Shown here one piece after another: positions 32,387 to 43,872 of a stretch of DNA of 64,000 nt. This stretch comes from Labia minor (taxonomy: Eukaryota > Arthropoda > Insecta > Dermaptera > Spongiphoridae): NCBI GenBank assembly GCA_963082975.1, contig OY720345.1:13046491-13110490 (forward strand), given 5' to 3'. Position 1 is the first letter of the stretch. Each line of letters opens with the position of its first letter. Under the pieces are notes generated by a model. That model made no database searches and had not been told where the DNA came from. It saw nothing but the letters and a program-made list of their open reading frames with translations. A program made the translations under genes and the position numbers.

Positions 32387-34246
32387 TTAATGAGATGTAT
32401 GCAGTTGTTTTCTTGAAACAAGAATCTCAATATCTGGCTTAATATTGGAAACTTTTAATCTAAGATCCGGCTCTACATTTAATTTGTTTCTATATTTAGA
32501 CTTAATATAAAATAGTACCGAAAAAGCTTGTTCGCATAAATATGTTGTGCAGAATGGAATCAAGTGTTGAAGTGCTTTATTTGCAAGCGCAGGATAATCT
32601 GACCTGAGAAGTAACCAAAAGTTGCTCAATTCAGTTTTGTTAAATTTTAGTTTATAAGTTGTATCACATGATAATTCCACGAGAATATCTTGTTCAGGTG
32701 CAGATAAATGTTTAGCATTTGTAATTTCCATATTAAATGGATCTCTGATCCAGTTATTGCAAGGATCAGGAGTAGAAAAATACTTCCTGAAGTTGCTTTT
32801 CAAAGTAATTAAATGTTCAACAAATAATTGACGCGTTTGATTAAGCAATTTTTCACTGGAGCTTTCTATGAAATCATTGAGAGTTGGAAAAGACTCATAT
32901 ACACCGTTCTGGATGCGTTTCGACCACAAGTCGATTTTTTTAATCATTGCTTCTATTTTATCTTCAACTTTAAATATATTTACAACAGTACCTTGCAGGC
33001 TCAAATTAAGTTCGTTCAATTTTGTAAAAATATCAGTCAAGTAAGCCACCTTAGCTAACCAGATAAAATCATTGAAACATTCGGTCAGTTCAAAATGCGC
33101 ATCTATTAAAAACAATCGTATTTCATCTCGAAGCTCAAAAAGGCGAATGAGTACTTTCCCGCGGGACAACCAACGTACATCTGTATGTAATAATAAATGT
33201 GTATGTTGACTACCCATTTCCTCACACAAAATTTTAAAAACTCTGGAATTAAGTGGACGAGCCTTAATGAAATTGACAATTTTAACTACTTCGTCTAATG
33301 TTCTTTTCAAATCTGGTGACATATTTTTGGCTGCTAATGATTCTCTGTGAATGCAGCAATGATTCCAAACAACCTGAGGCGCAACATTTTTAATAAGAGC
33401 AATCAATCCAGTTCTTGTACCTGACATTGCACGAGCACCATCAGTGCAAATTCCAACACATTTTGGCCACTCTATTTCATTTTCGGTTATAAAATTATTC
33501 AAACTGTTAAATATGTCATTAGCTGTCGTTCGTGAAGGTAGTGAATCACAAAACAATACATCTTCTTGTATTTGATTTTCAAACTCATATCTAATGAAAG
33601 CTAACAAATTGGCATTATTAGTGACATCAGTACTTTCATCCAATTGTAATGAGTAATAGTGACTTTTGCGCACTCTCGATATTAATTCTTCTTTTATATT
33701 ACATGACATGTCTTCAATCCTATTCTTAACCGTATCATTTGATAATGAAATCAAATTTATATCGTTTGCTGCTTTAGTTCCTAACATTATATTTGTAATT
33801 ACTTTTGTAGCAGGAAGAATTAATTGCTCTGCTATATTATGCGGCTTTCCTGCTTTAGCAATAAGTAGAGCTACTTCATATGATGCCATTACTGCTTTCT
33901 TACTCATACCACCAGATCCCGTCTTTACCATCAATTTCTGACTTGAATTAAGTTCTTCTTTTTTCATTTTAAAAAATTCGATAGACTTACTAACATGCTC
34001 GCTGTGCTTTGTTTGTAAATGACGTCTGAGATTAGCAGGTTTCATACTTTCATTGGATAAACTTTCCTGACATAGAACGCAGACTGGTCTTTCCACATCA
34101 TTGTTGCAAATATAAGTAAATCCAAATGATAAATAATCATCCGAATATTTTCTAGTTTTGCGTTTCTTGGTAGAGTTTGCTGTTGATGCCTCATCATCTG
34201 ATTCTTTCCGTTTCTGTGTTGAACCAGTTTGTAGCCAACGATCCAT
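32387..34246 (-). CDS. hAT transposase with BED zinc finger (619 aa), copy 1
   Basis: Single-exon transposase that would cut and paste the element carrying it, acting in the nucleus on its terminal repeats. It starts MDRWLQTGS after a basic linker-rich leader. The BED finger spans about residues 40-85 (C56, C59, H76, H81). The hAT RNase-H-like core shows LDESTD with D203, ICTDGARAM with D269, the CCIH motif (C297, H300) and the VRWLSRG block near 358. The C-terminal dimerisation region has WLLLRSDYPALA and CEQAFS with E572. D203, D269 and E572 are the expected catalytic triad. The overall layout is like the ZBED5/FAM200/SCAND3 relatives of hAT (recognised from memory). No stop, frameshift or missing key residue; identical to the protein at 54767. 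The start is chosen at MDRW, the usual beginning of this family. Confidence 0.96.
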   Translation of the reverse strand: MDRWLQTGSTQKRKESDDEASTANSTKKRKTRKYSDDYLSFGFTYICNNDVERPVCVLCQESLSNESMKPANLRRHLQTKHSEHVSKSIEFFKMKKEELNSSQKLMVKTGSGGMSKKAVMASYEVALLIAKAGKPHNIAEQLILPATKVITNIMLGTKAANDINLISLSNDTVKNRIEDMSCNIKEELISRVRKSHYYSLQLDESTDVTNNANLLAFIRYEFENQIQEDVLFCDSLPSRTTANDIFNSLNNFITENEIEWPKCVGICTDGARAMSGTRTGLIALIKNVAPQVVWNHCCIHRESLAAKNMSPDLKRTLDEVVKIVNFIKARPLNSRVFKILCEEMGSQHTHLLLHTDVRWLSRGKVLIRLFELRDEIRLFLIDAHFELTECFNDFIWLAKVAYLTDIFTKLNELNLSLQGTVVNIFKVEDKIEAMIKKIDLWSKRIQNGVYESFPTLNDFIESSSEKLLNQTRQLFVEHLITLKSNFRKYFSTPDPCNNWIRDPFNMEITNAKHLSAPEQDILVELSCDTTYKLKFNKTELSNFWLLLRSDYPALANKALQHLIPFCTTYLCEQAFSVLFYIKSKYRNKLNVEPDLRLKVSNIKPDIEILVSRKQLHTSH

Positions 34247-34470
34247 TTTATGGAGTAATTTATTAACATTGAACTACAATAATATAAATATAATATAAAT
34301 ATAATATAAATATAACGAATTATTATTTACTAGCTATGTTTTAATATGATTTTAAATGAATGTTTTAATATCATTTTAAATGAATGTTTTAAATCATTTT
34401 AATAAATGTTTTAAATCATTTTAAATAAATGATTTAATATCATTTTAAATGAATATTAATTTATATAATA

Positions 34471-34560
34471 AATATATTTCGTAATTTGATTCTAAAATAT
34501 TATTAATTTCGTAATTTGATTCTAAAATATTATTAATTTCGTAATTTGATTCTAAAATAT
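34471..34560. repeat. 30-bp minisatellite, three units
   Basis: Unit (minus-strand sense) TAATATTTTAGAATCAAATT plus ACGAAATTAA. Three units here, four at 54421-54540. This accounts exactly for the 30-bp size difference between the two hAT copies. Confidence 0.9.
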
Positions 34561-35639
34561 TATTAAAATAAATATTTTTTATTCATAAAACTAACTTATA
34601 CTTACTCTCAAAAACAGCCTTTCTGGGAAATTGCAAAATGTGTTTAGTGTTTTTATAAAATAATGATCATGCAAATTACACTAAAAATTAAAAAAAATTA
34701 TTAGCTATAATAAACTATTATTAGCTATAATTTAATTATAATTAATTAAATTAATAAAAATAATTTAAAGATACAACTCGTTGAGAAATGAACTTATAAT
34801 TAACATTAATAAAAATAATTTAAAGATACAACTCGTTGAGAAATGAACTTATAATTAACATTTGCTTTAAAACTGTTTAAAACCCCAGAGTGGACGCTGA
34901 CAATTTGGGTTTTTCCGGGTAAGACTGTCCCCTCCCCTGGTTTTCCCCAATAACAAAGTGAAAGAAAATTCCCTTATATGCCTCCCCTTCCGAGCCCCTA
35001 AGAGGGGTTATTTTAAAGGAACAATCGAAAAATGATTTTAAATGAATGAATGGATGAAAATTCAAATTTTATATATAGTTTTTTATATATGTTTATTTAT
35101 TCACAAAAAATTAATTGACATAATTATCAATTTAATAAAATAAAATAGTATTATTAATAGTATTAAATTATAGCCGTAATTCTCTAGGAGGATATAGTTA
35201 AACAATGAACTTTAAATATTTATATATGTATATATTTTTACGATGATTTTTTTCCGAGGACCGCGGACCCCCAGTAAAGGCTTCGCGGACCCCCAGGGGT
35301 CCGCGGACCACAGTTTAAGAACCACTGCTATAATAGACTGTGTAATATAGTTTAGGATAATAATCATAATTACCTTTTCAATAGTAGGACACATTTCTGA
35401 AATAATATAACAGGGGTGGGCACACTTGGTGATACCTAGAGCCATGTTGCAAAATTGAAAAAAAGTCGAAAATGTTTAAGAGCCTCTCGCAAAAACATTT
35501 TTTTTTACATACATATAAAATAATAAGTACTTTTTCTTAGTTTGAACTTTACATTTGTAAAATTTGGCAGCACATTTTGAAAATCTCGTGGTTGAGAATC
35601 ACTGAATTAGAGGGACAGGCGGCTTCTAGTCTTAATATA

Positions 35640-35689
35640 ATGAAGTTAGTTACAAATTAATAATTTTGGCAATTTGTAACTAACTTCAT
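35640..35689. repeat. Perfect 19-bp stem hairpin
   Basis: ATGAAGTTAGTTACAAATT (35640-35658) and its exact complement AATTTGTAACTAACTTCAT (35671-35689) enclose a 12-nt loop. It lies just outside the hAT nest. No flanking duplication found. Confidence 0.7.
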
Positions 35690-36479
35690 AATTTTTTTCA
35701 GACATCACATACATCCGACGGAAATTATATATATTGGTTTATCATTTTTATGGTTAAGATGCATTTGTTTAAAGATTTAAAAAAAAGAGTTAATAAAATC
35801 ACAAAATTGTAATTAGATAATAGTAACTAGTACGAGTGATTGTGATTTTGTGATTTATGATTGACTACCAATAACAAAATGGATAAGTAAATTTTTTACT
35901 TTCACTTTTTCTACTCATTTACCTCAATTTATTGATTTATAAAATATAAATAAATAGATAAAGATAAATGTTTAATTTCATATTACTTAAATATTATTAT
36001 TTGTAAAAATAAAATTTTCCATCATTTTTAATAATAATATTGCTGAGAGAAAAAAAAACACTTTAAAACACCTCAATTGAAGCAATATTATCAGGTATAG
36101 TTGTATTGACTTTGTATTTAATTTTAAGTGGATAATATTTTATTTACATATTTTTATATTAGTTTTGCGAGTTTGTTTTACGGGTAGGTAATGTGGACAA
36201 AGCAGTTAGAAATATTTAATAAATCCACCCCTTTTGTTCTTAACCCTCTGCTTTTCCTCATCTTCTCACACCACTTAAATATGCCCTTTTTCCTATTCTT
36301 CTTTAATCTCTCAGTTTTGTGAAGATTAGAATCTTTTCTTAAAAAACTTTTTCTGGTTAAAATAAAAAAAAAAGACAATAAGATAAAAAACCGACCGACT
36401 CGATTGAGATTGCATTGTCTCTTCTCTTTTTTGATCTTAATTTAAAATATATATCAAAGGATATTATAGATGTAAAAGG
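35690..36479. other. AT-rich DNA without recognised feature
   Basis: A/T-rich. The short frame at 36178-36378 has lysine/leucine-biased sequence and no domain. Confidence 0.5.
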
Positions 36480-37040
36480 ACAAAAGATTTATTAAAATGG
36501 TTTGATTAGATCCATCCACCCCCACCCACCCCCTCTCTCTTTGGTCGTAATATGCTTTCCCTTAGCCTCTCGCCAACCTCATCCTACCCCTTCCCTTCCC
36601 TCAGGGTAATATCCAGTTGGCACAACGGGGTCTCTTTTTTTCACTCAAGATAACCCCCCACCTCCCTCCACACCAGTCCTCTTACGCTTGTTGCTTGCTT
36701 TTTTTTTGTGAGATTAAAAAAATAATTTAAAATTTTTTATGATCAAAGTGAATGTTTTTTTTTATAGATAATTAATATTTGTTTTAAATTATGCAAATAT
36801 TAAATTTTTTAAAAAAATTCACAATTTCACCCAAAGATGATGATGATGATGATGTGCTCAGTTAAAATAAATGTAAGTAATAAAATTTATATATATTTTT
36901 AATTATTATTTGAAGTGTCCTCTAATCATATGGACAAAATGATAAAATTGAAGACACACACACACACACACACATTTATACACATATCATACTAAATACA
37001 ATATATTTTAAATTATGGTAGGTTAGAAATATGTTGCTAA
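36480..37040. repeat. Pyrimidine-rich island 10, (ATG)n and (CA)n
   Basis: C/T-rich top strand at 36510-36690 (CCACCCCCACCCACCCCC, then CTTCCCTTCCCT). (GAT)n at 36837-36854 and (CA)n at about 36953-36974. Otherwise A/T-rich. Confidence 0.55.
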
Positions 37041-37248
37041 AGTCCGGTAGCTAAGAGTTGGTGCGTGAGGGGTGACGGCCAGGAGAGAAGGGGGTGTTTT
37101 CCCCTCCACCGTAGTCTTCTACTCTCTCAAACTAAAATATAAAAAATTTATTATGAGTTATGAGCAACTAAGTTGCGGGGTGTGGTTTTCTAGGAATGGT
37201 GGGGGAGGGTGGGGGTGGGCTCATGCACCAACTCTTACCTCCCGGACT
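37041..37248. mobile_element. Possible MITE with about 30-bp inverted ends
   Basis: AGTCCGGTAGCTAAGAGTTG-GTGCGTGAG at the left pairs with CTCATGCACCAACTCTTACC-TCCCGGACT at the right, with four or so mismatches. TA lies near both edges. 208 bp, G-rich interior, no other copy seen here. Confidence 0.5.
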
Positions 37249-37499
37249 ATATTAAAAATAGAATTTATTTAAATGATAAATTCTATAATTGATATTTACA
37301 ACATTACTAGCAATATATATTTATATATTATTTATTCAATATGAATTTATGAATTAATTAATTTTCAAAATGTCTTTTTGAATAATGATTTTTGTTTTTA
37401 TTAATTAAATAAAGATTGTGATAGAATAATAGATGTATCTATATGTAGATTGTATCCTATTTATGTATAATATACATACATAATATTCGTATTCAGATA

Positions 37500-37880
37500 A
37501 GGGTAAGTAGTCAAAGATTGTTACCTCCCTTCTTCCTCCCTCACGCACTTTCCTATGTAGCCATTCCGTTGTGTGTCTATCTCTGCTTGCGTCGCTATCT
37601 CCATTTCTCTATCTATCTATCGTTCTATGTCAGTCATATATATTCGTTCAGGGATTTACACCTCATGTATACATTTGGAACCCCTTCCAGACCTCCTATC
37701 AGCTCCTAGGACCGTACGACCATCCAGGGAGCCATACCATTAATATAGACCGCTACTTCCGCACCTCCCCCCCACCTTTGTTTCTACCCCTCCGGTTGGT
37801 TTATTTCCAAACCCCCGCCCGCCTATCCCACCCTTCAACGCACACTGCCTTGTCATCTTGTATTCATATGACTTAGATTA
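37500..37880. repeat. Pyrimidine-rich island 11
   Basis: Balanced to C/T-rich sequence with CTCCCTTCTTCCTCCCTCAC and (CTAT)n near 37608-37625. Two overlapping frames of 60-100 codons in this patch share no motif with any family and are biased by composition. Confidence 0.5.
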
Positions 37881-38997
37881 TATATTAGTTAGAATATTAC
37901 TATATTAGCTAATACGCTTGTTGTGGTTGTTTTTTTTTTGTTTTATTTATTTATTTATTTATTATTATTTTTTATAATACCCATTCATTCATATACATTT
38001 ACCCCTTTTAGTTAGTCAACTAACTATGTTACCGTTAATTAAAGACGTCCCATTCATTATCTTGTTACTCTTAAATCAACGCCATGAAAATTAACAAAAA
38101 ATAAAAAAAAAATAACAATAATAATAACAAATAAATTAATATTATATAAATTAATTAAAAATTGATTGCTATTGATTAAATAACGGTCAATTTTAATTAA
38201 TAAAAAATGAAAAAATTAAAAATTTTACATTTTTCTTAAATTTCAATAATAAAATAAGTTCTTTGAATTATTTTATGTGTTTAATTGAACTGATATTATA
38301 ATAATTAATGAATATTTATTTATCTATTTCTGATTATTTCAATTTAATTATTCTAGTTTATTTTTTGTAATTATATTAGAAAGTTTAAATTTGTAATGAT
38401 AGAATGTCTATACTATTTTCTGAAAAAAAAAAATAAAAAAAAAAAATAAAAAATTGATAGATATAATTATGAAATTTATGTATCAATTTATTATTATATT
38501 GTATTATACATTTAATTATCCTTTTAGTTATAGGTTAGCTAGCTAGTTAGATTTACTAGGTACATATAATTAATTTTAAACTATTATTGTAAGTGTATAA
38601 TAATTATAATTTATAATATTAATAATAATAAAATTATCATCATCATCATCATCATCATCATTTTATGATTACTTAAAAATAAGAATTGTAAAATATATAC
38701 AAGTGAGTGTGCAATCTGATCTGGCATGTAATTATCTGTGTAATATTAGTAGTTAATAATGGAATGCCTTATTGGGAGGAGAGGATGATCAGGTCAGTTA
38801 ATTAAGCCTACCCATTTATCTCTCCATCCCTCAAACTACTCTCTCCTACGATTATTTATAATAAAATATCAGCGAGTTTATATTAACCATTAGTTAATTA
38901 TCAAATAATATTGATTTATCCTATATTATATTTTATTAAATATTTTATAATAAAAGATGATTTTCATTTATAATAGCAATATTTAATCTATCTTTTT
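37881..38997. other. AT-rich DNA with (ATC)n
   Basis: A/T-rich throughout except (ATC)8 at 38638-38661 and a small mixed patch at 38765-38850. Confidence 0.5.
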
Positions 38998-39420
38998 GGC
39001 TGTACGGAACTCGAAAGTTCTTGGCCGCCACCACCATCCAACTCCTACCCTCTCCCATCTCTTTTATATCCCTTTCTACATTATCCACTCACTGCGTCCT
39101 TGGTCTTTCATCCGGACGTTTCCCAATCGGTCTCCTCACCAATATATATTTTCGCCATTCTTTCTTCTCCCATTCTAGCCACGTGCCCTGTCCATCGCAG
39201 CCTTCTCGATTTTATAATTCTAACTATATCTGGAGATGCATAAAGGTCATGCAATTCCTCGTTATGTAGTCCCCGGGGACCTCATCTTTTTTTGGCCCAT
39301 AAATGCTTTGAAGAATACTATTCTCAAATACTACTAAATCTACCCTCGTCCCCTAAGGTCATAGACCATGCCTCACACACATATAATACAACCTGCAAAA
39401 TAATTGTTTTATATATTTTA
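38998..39420 (-). pseudogene. LINE reverse transcriptase C-terminal fragment, copy 2
   Basis: In minus orientation the order is TTGCAGGTTGTATTATATG, GTCTATGACCTTAGGGGAC, GGCCAAAAAAAGATGAGGTC, CAGGGCACGTGGCTAGAATG, CGTCCGGATGAAAGACCAAG and AACTTTCGAGTTCC, parallel to the Helitron-borne fragment at 51235-51875. Encoded pieces include FMGQKKMRSPG, then shifted G-VARMGEE and LGK-RP-GRP-like blocks. Many shifts; dead. Confidence 0.82.
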
Positions 39421-40139
39421 ATTCTGATCCCCTTTGATAATAATTTTCGCGAGATAAGCCATTAATATATAATAAAAATTATTATTATATATTATTATAT
39501 ATTATAATTATTATTATATATTATTATTATTATATTCAATTTATTAATTAATTTATTCGTAAAAAGTATTTTTTGTCATTTATTTTTTTTTTTTTATTAT
39601 TTTAATTTTTTTTTAATTTATTATATTTAAAAAATAATCATTGATGTTTCTTAATTTTAAAACTTTAAATACAATCCATTAGCATTCAACTTACTATTTT
39701 GAAATCGTATATTCAAGATAAATATTGGATATATTGAAGATATTTTGAAATAAACTGTTTAATTAAAATTTGCCCAGGTTACTCATATTTTTGGATTCAT
39801 TTAATATTTTTTTTTTATAATTTTAGATTTAGCTTGAAATATATTTAAGTACTCGTTAGACACTTATTAAACAATATAGGTACTTGTATGTAGGTATATA
39901 AGCCAAATTTCATTCAAATATTATATTTCGATTTCTAATCATATGGGACACCAACCAAGTATACTATCCTCCCATTACGTTCATTTATTAAAACATTTAC
40001 ATAAATAACAAGCAAACTATTTTCTCATGAAAATTATTATTTTTAATAAGAAGAAAAAAAAGAGAAAAAATATATAATAAATAAATAAATAAATATAATG
40101 TCTCTTTTTGTGTTTGAATGATAAAAATGTTTAAAATAT
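39421..40139. other. AT-rich DNA without recognised feature
   Basis: A/T-rich with an (ATTATTAT)n patch around 39478-39530. Nothing supported. Confidence 0.5.
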
Positions 40140-40720
40140 TACCAACCAATTCACTCTATTCCCTCCCTTCGCCCTATTTCCATCAATCCATCGAAAGTAT
40201 AATAAAAGAAGAGAAGAAAAGAGAGTGAATATTGATTCACGCATATATAATAAAGTTTTAAGATCTATATCCATCCAGTTTCCAGTTTGCTCCCTTTATC
40301 CTCTCCCCCTCCCCTCTCGCTTTGCCCACCCCCTTCTATCCTCCTCTTTCTTCTAAACACCATCGCAAAGAACCTCGTTTGGGGACACATTATAAGTCTC
40401 GTGTATAGAGAAAAAGAGAAAGAGAGAGTGAGAGAACAACGAAAGTAATAAATAATTTTGTACTTTATATCAAAAGTTAAGCTTGGAAAAATTTAAGGTG
40501 AAGTAATAAAAAAAAAAAAAGAAAATAGAAAGAGAGAGATAATGGAGGGCAAAACGGGACATAATTCAAGTTGAAAAAAAAAAAATAAAATAAAATTGCT
40601 TTTTGAGTAAATCGAAGGGGGTTTTGGTGCGCATTGGGTTGGGTTGGTTAGCCACGATTGTATGGTAGGTAGTTTCGAACTTCTTCCAGTTAAATAAGTT
40701 GAAACAAAAATTATGTTCTA
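40140..40720. repeat. Mixed island 12
   Basis: Pyrimidine-rich at 40140-40370, purine-rich (AGAGAAAGAGAGAG) at 40409-40440 and 40500-40560, then GGGTTGGGTTGGTTAGCC near 40640. No repeat ends or coding domain. Confidence 0.5.
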
Positions 40721-40916
40721 CAATTTGACCAGACAATTGTAAACTCATGTATAAATACCGTCAGGTCATAAAAAAAAGCTTCATAAATAAATACATAGGT
40801 ACATATTTAACATATAAATTTAATCACACAAAACTTTTCGATGCATTAAATCTAATTAACTACAATATTAATATTTATTTATTTGAAATGTTTATAAAAA
40901 TGATTAACACTTTATT

Positions 40917-41490
40917 ACTATCTCGTAAGAGATAGTATTGCGATCACGAAAATTTTCGATGTTGAGATTTTGATGTTTTTATACGTTTTAAAGGTTCCTG
41001 AATCATTTTCACTAAAGTTGAGAAAAATGTCTGTGTGTATGTATGTACCAAGATTACGCAAAAACGGTTTGAGCTATAATGATGAAATTTGGTACATGGC
41101 CATAGTTTTCTATCAACTTTTGAGAAATGTAGCTCAACCGGAAGAGGGTCATTACCTACAACGTTTTGATTTTTTTTCTTCTAAAGCGACCGTAAAAATA
41201 AAGATATTTGCTTGATAGTTTTTGACATGATTAAAGATTGTATAAAACTGCTATATATAGAATTTCAGCTTGATTGATTCGCTGAAATTACAAGAATTAA
41301 TTTTTTAACACTGCAAATCTCTCGCGCCAATACGTGACGTGGTGCCATCAACAAAAAACCAAACATGCGCTGCTTTAATATTTATTATTTATAATTTATA
41401 ATTAATTAAATTTAATTTAAATATAATATATTATGTTATTTAATCCAATTCAATTTGCGAGATAGTCGAGTGGAGACACTCCAGCTATTT
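40917..41490 (+). mobile_element. HA element copy 6, complete reference copy
   Basis: Left: ACTATCTCGTAAGAGATAGT hairpin, whose first arm is the 5' subterminal repeat. Right: inverted GCGAGATAGT at about 41458-41467, then hairpin GAGTG-GAGA-CACTC (41468-41481) and CAGCTATTTTTT (other copies CAGCTTATTTT). Internal TG-rich tract at 41031-41047. CACGTCACGTATTGGCGCGA-like sequence (complement) lies at about 41318-41350. No frame. Architecture as in HB, consistent with a Helentron-associated (DINE-1-like) element; classification is inference. Confidence 0.88.
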
Positions 41491-41985
41491 TTTTTTTAAA
41501 TTTAATAAGAATTATATATTTTTTATATGGTTAAATTAAATATAAATAACATATGATTGGCTATTAAAAATCAAATTAAAGTAAACGTAGCAGTAGTTGA
41601 CCGCCTTAAGAAAAAATTTCATAAAAATACACTATTATTCTGTAACAAAAGTGAGAATAACAACAAAACAAGTGCTAACACATATTGTATAACTATTTTT
41701 AATTATCATAAAAACACAAATATTCGGTTAATGAATATTTAAATATTTTTTTTTTAATTTTTTTCTAAACTTAATTTTTTTTTCTACTAATTGACCATCT
41801 TAAAATCTAAAGTTTTAGAAATTGACCATATTTTGACCCAATAATTGATCACCAACCTAAAATAGGTTTTAAATAAATAAATGAAATAAAATACACTAAG
41901 GATTGGTTTTATTATAATTTCTTATAATTTATTTTAATTCTTCTTTATATTTACAGTTTACATCGGGACATTTATTGTTTTACTA
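41491..41985. other. AT-rich DNA without firm feature
   Basis: A/T-rich; the frame at 41557-41742 is lysine/asparagine-rich with no domain. CAACCTAAAATAGG at 41852 resembles the patch at 22095. Confidence 0.45.
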
Positions 41986-41989
41986 ATTG

Positions 41990-42240
41990 CTCGAGGTGCC
42001 AACTAGGTTATTACAAATTTAATCAAGGATGTGAGGATTTTTGGGCATTTCCATAAATTCTCAATTGATCAAATCATGACTTCTTCAGTAAATTGAATGA
42101 TTTCTTTGGGAATATAATCTCCCTTATAAACAAAAACATCGCGTATTTGTTTACCTTTTTTTGAACACGCAACCATTGATTTTTAAAGCATTCTTATCCT
42201 CATCAGAAACATCAAGACAATTACACCTGTCCCTCGTTTT
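41990..42240 (-). pseudogene. Unidentified coding-like remnant
   Basis: Minus-strand reading NCLDVSDEDKNALKINGCVF then, after one extra base in an A run, KQIRDVFVYKGDYIPKEIIQ and FTEEVMI with a stop. Composition is protein-like, unlike the surrounding A/T frames. I do not recognise the family. A GGTAAAC at the break could also be a splice donor, so an exon end is an alternative to a frameshift. Low confidence. Confidence 0.3.
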
Positions 42241-42281
42241 ACACGGTACTTTTTTGCACGATTTCCATTTTACACGGTTTA

Positions 42282-42818
42282 TAAATTTGAATTGGATTAA
42301 ATAAAATATATTAATTTAAAATAAATTAATTAAATTATAAATTAAAATTAATAAATAATATTTATTAAACCAGCGTATGTTTGGCTCTTTTTTGTAGGAA
42401 CCACGTCACGTGTTGGCGCGTGAGATTTGCAGTGTTAAAAAATTAATTTTGGTACTTTCAGCGATTCAATCAAGCTGAAATTCTATATATTGCAGTTTTA
42501 TACAATTTTTAATCATGTGAAAAACATATATCTTTATTTTTACGGTCACTTTAGAGGAAAATAAAACAAAACGTTGTAGGTAATGACCCTCTTCCGGTTG
42601 AGCTACATTTCTCAAAAGTTGAGAGAAAACTACGAATTTTGAATAATACCCATGTACCAAATTTCATCATTTTAGCTCAAACCGTTTTTGTCTACATACA
42701 CACAGACATTTTTCTCAACCTTAGTGAAAATGACTCAGGAACCTTCAAAACATATAAAACATCAAAATCTCGACATCGAAAATTTTCGTGATTGCAATAC
42801 TATCTCAGGCGAGATAGT
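42282..42818 (-). mobile_element. HA element copy 7 (right end missing)
   Basis: Minus-strand start ACTATCTCGCCTGAGATAGT and full interior through the ATTTAAATTAA block, ending at CAATTCAAATTT. The terminal right subterminal repeat and hairpin are replaced by AAACCGTGTAAAATGG-type sequence (42235-42281), which may belong to another element. Confidence 0.85.
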
Positions 42819-43185
42819 AAAAAGTTTGAAGGAAAATTACACTCACAAAATATAGAAATATAATATTATTATATTTATAATATGAATTATGAGGAAAATT
42901 CAAAAATGACAATTTTATTTTTTCGTTTCAATATTTTGATTTTTTGTTTAAATTTGATATTTTAATGAAGAAATTAGATATTATAACTAAGAGTCATATT
43001 TTATAAATTTAATATGGAAAAAAATCAAAATGCAAATATATTCTCGTTTGATAATAAATTGGTTCATTTCTCAAACAGAAGATGTGTCTTCTGTCGCTCT
43101 CTCACATTCTAATGAATGAGAACTGTCTCTTCGGCCATTTAAAGGCTCAAATAGTACAGGATTTAGCCATTAAATACAACAAGTG

Positions 43186-43229
<44 letters not shown>

Positions 43230-43872
43230 GGATTCTCTTAACACTCTCCCATCCTCTTGTCGACTGTCGCAATCCCTCTCTCTCTCTCTCTTGTACCTTT
43301 GCTAATATTTCAAGGTAGGCTAATTAGATATTAGACTTGAAGCAGCTAACAGAGACATATATGCCCTCAAGGCAGCAACAATTCCAATTTATAACAATAC
43401 AAATATTTGTCGCGAATAAACTACTATACAATGTCATACGACACAAAAGATCATTTAAGAACATTTTGAATAATTATATAGTATGAAATTAGCAATTTGA
43501 AACAAAAGTGATAATTTTTTACTCTTGAATAGAGATAATTAAATTTTTAATTTTATTTTAACTTTTTTTATACACATATGAATATTATTATTATCAAATA
43601 TTATTTATTAATATATTATTATTAATTATAATCAAAAATAATAATATATAATAATAAATTCATTAAAGAGTAAACATACTTTCCTAGCAGATGTGCTTTG
43701 GAATTTTTTTAAAAACTATTGAACAACTTCCTTATACCAACCAATATTATAAGAATAGACCAAAAGAACCTCTCACATAGTCAAGCAGATCTACAAACCA
43801 CAAATAATCTGAAATCGTCATACAGGCTAATATGAACTTGCTTTTCGTATTGACAAAGTGTGGCATCTAAGA
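42819..43872. other. AT-rich spacer with (TA)n and mixed patch
   Basis: (TA)20 at 43187-43226 and (CT)n at 43272-43290 within a mixed patch (43070-43400). The rest is A/T-rich. Frames reading across (TA)n give alternating YI residues and are artefacts. Confidence 0.5.

Larger units (their letters stand above)
32001..35327 (-). mobile_element. Complete autonomous hAT transposon, copy 1 (3327 bp)
   Basis: Target duplications CTATAATA at 31993-32000 and 35328-35335 are identical. Terminal inverted repeats: CAGTGGTTCTTAAACT on the transposase 5' side and CATAGGTTCTTAAACT on the 3' side, two mismatches in 16. GGGGGTCCG words recur just inside both ends (about 35255-35305 and 32026-32066 in complement), candidate transposase sites. 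The 5' region has a 55-bp tandem duplication (34752-34806, 34807-34861) and three 30-bp units (34471-34560). One intact gene. Confidence 0.96.
31910..35604. mobile_element. Old hAT MITE split by the large hAT
   Basis: Left end CAATAATTCTCAAACTTTTT at 31910 and right end GTGGTTGAGAATCACTG at 35604 are the inverted ends of the CAGTGATTCTCAACC family. The flanks CTTAAGAG and AATTAGAG are only a loose 8-bp match. The interior matches 29774-30100 (TCTTTTTCTTTGTTTGCCGCC region, in complement) and contains another CAGGGGTGGGCACACTTGG hAT-like end at 35412. The 3327-bp hAT is inserted within it. Confidence 0.7.

Noticed and set aside
32828-33941. Plus-strand frames opposite the hAT gene (and their twins at 55072-56185)
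   Set aside because: Antisense shadows of the transposase with no domain of their own.
32387-34246. Domesticated ZBED-type host gene
   Set aside because: Complete inverted ends, perfect 8-bp duplications and an identical second copy show it is the transposon's own gene.
34042-34269. Overlapping 75-codon frame at the start of the hAT gene (also 54744-54971)
   Set aside because: Out-of-frame shadow of the transposase 5' end; appears twice only because the element is duplicated.
37571-37876. 101-codon frame in a pyrimidine-rich island
   Set aside because: Two frames of similar length overlap, with proline/serine bias and no motif; composition explains both.
43082-43318. Frame of 78 codons with an alternating YI tract
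   Set aside because: Translation of a (TA)n microsatellite; same for 47268-47483.
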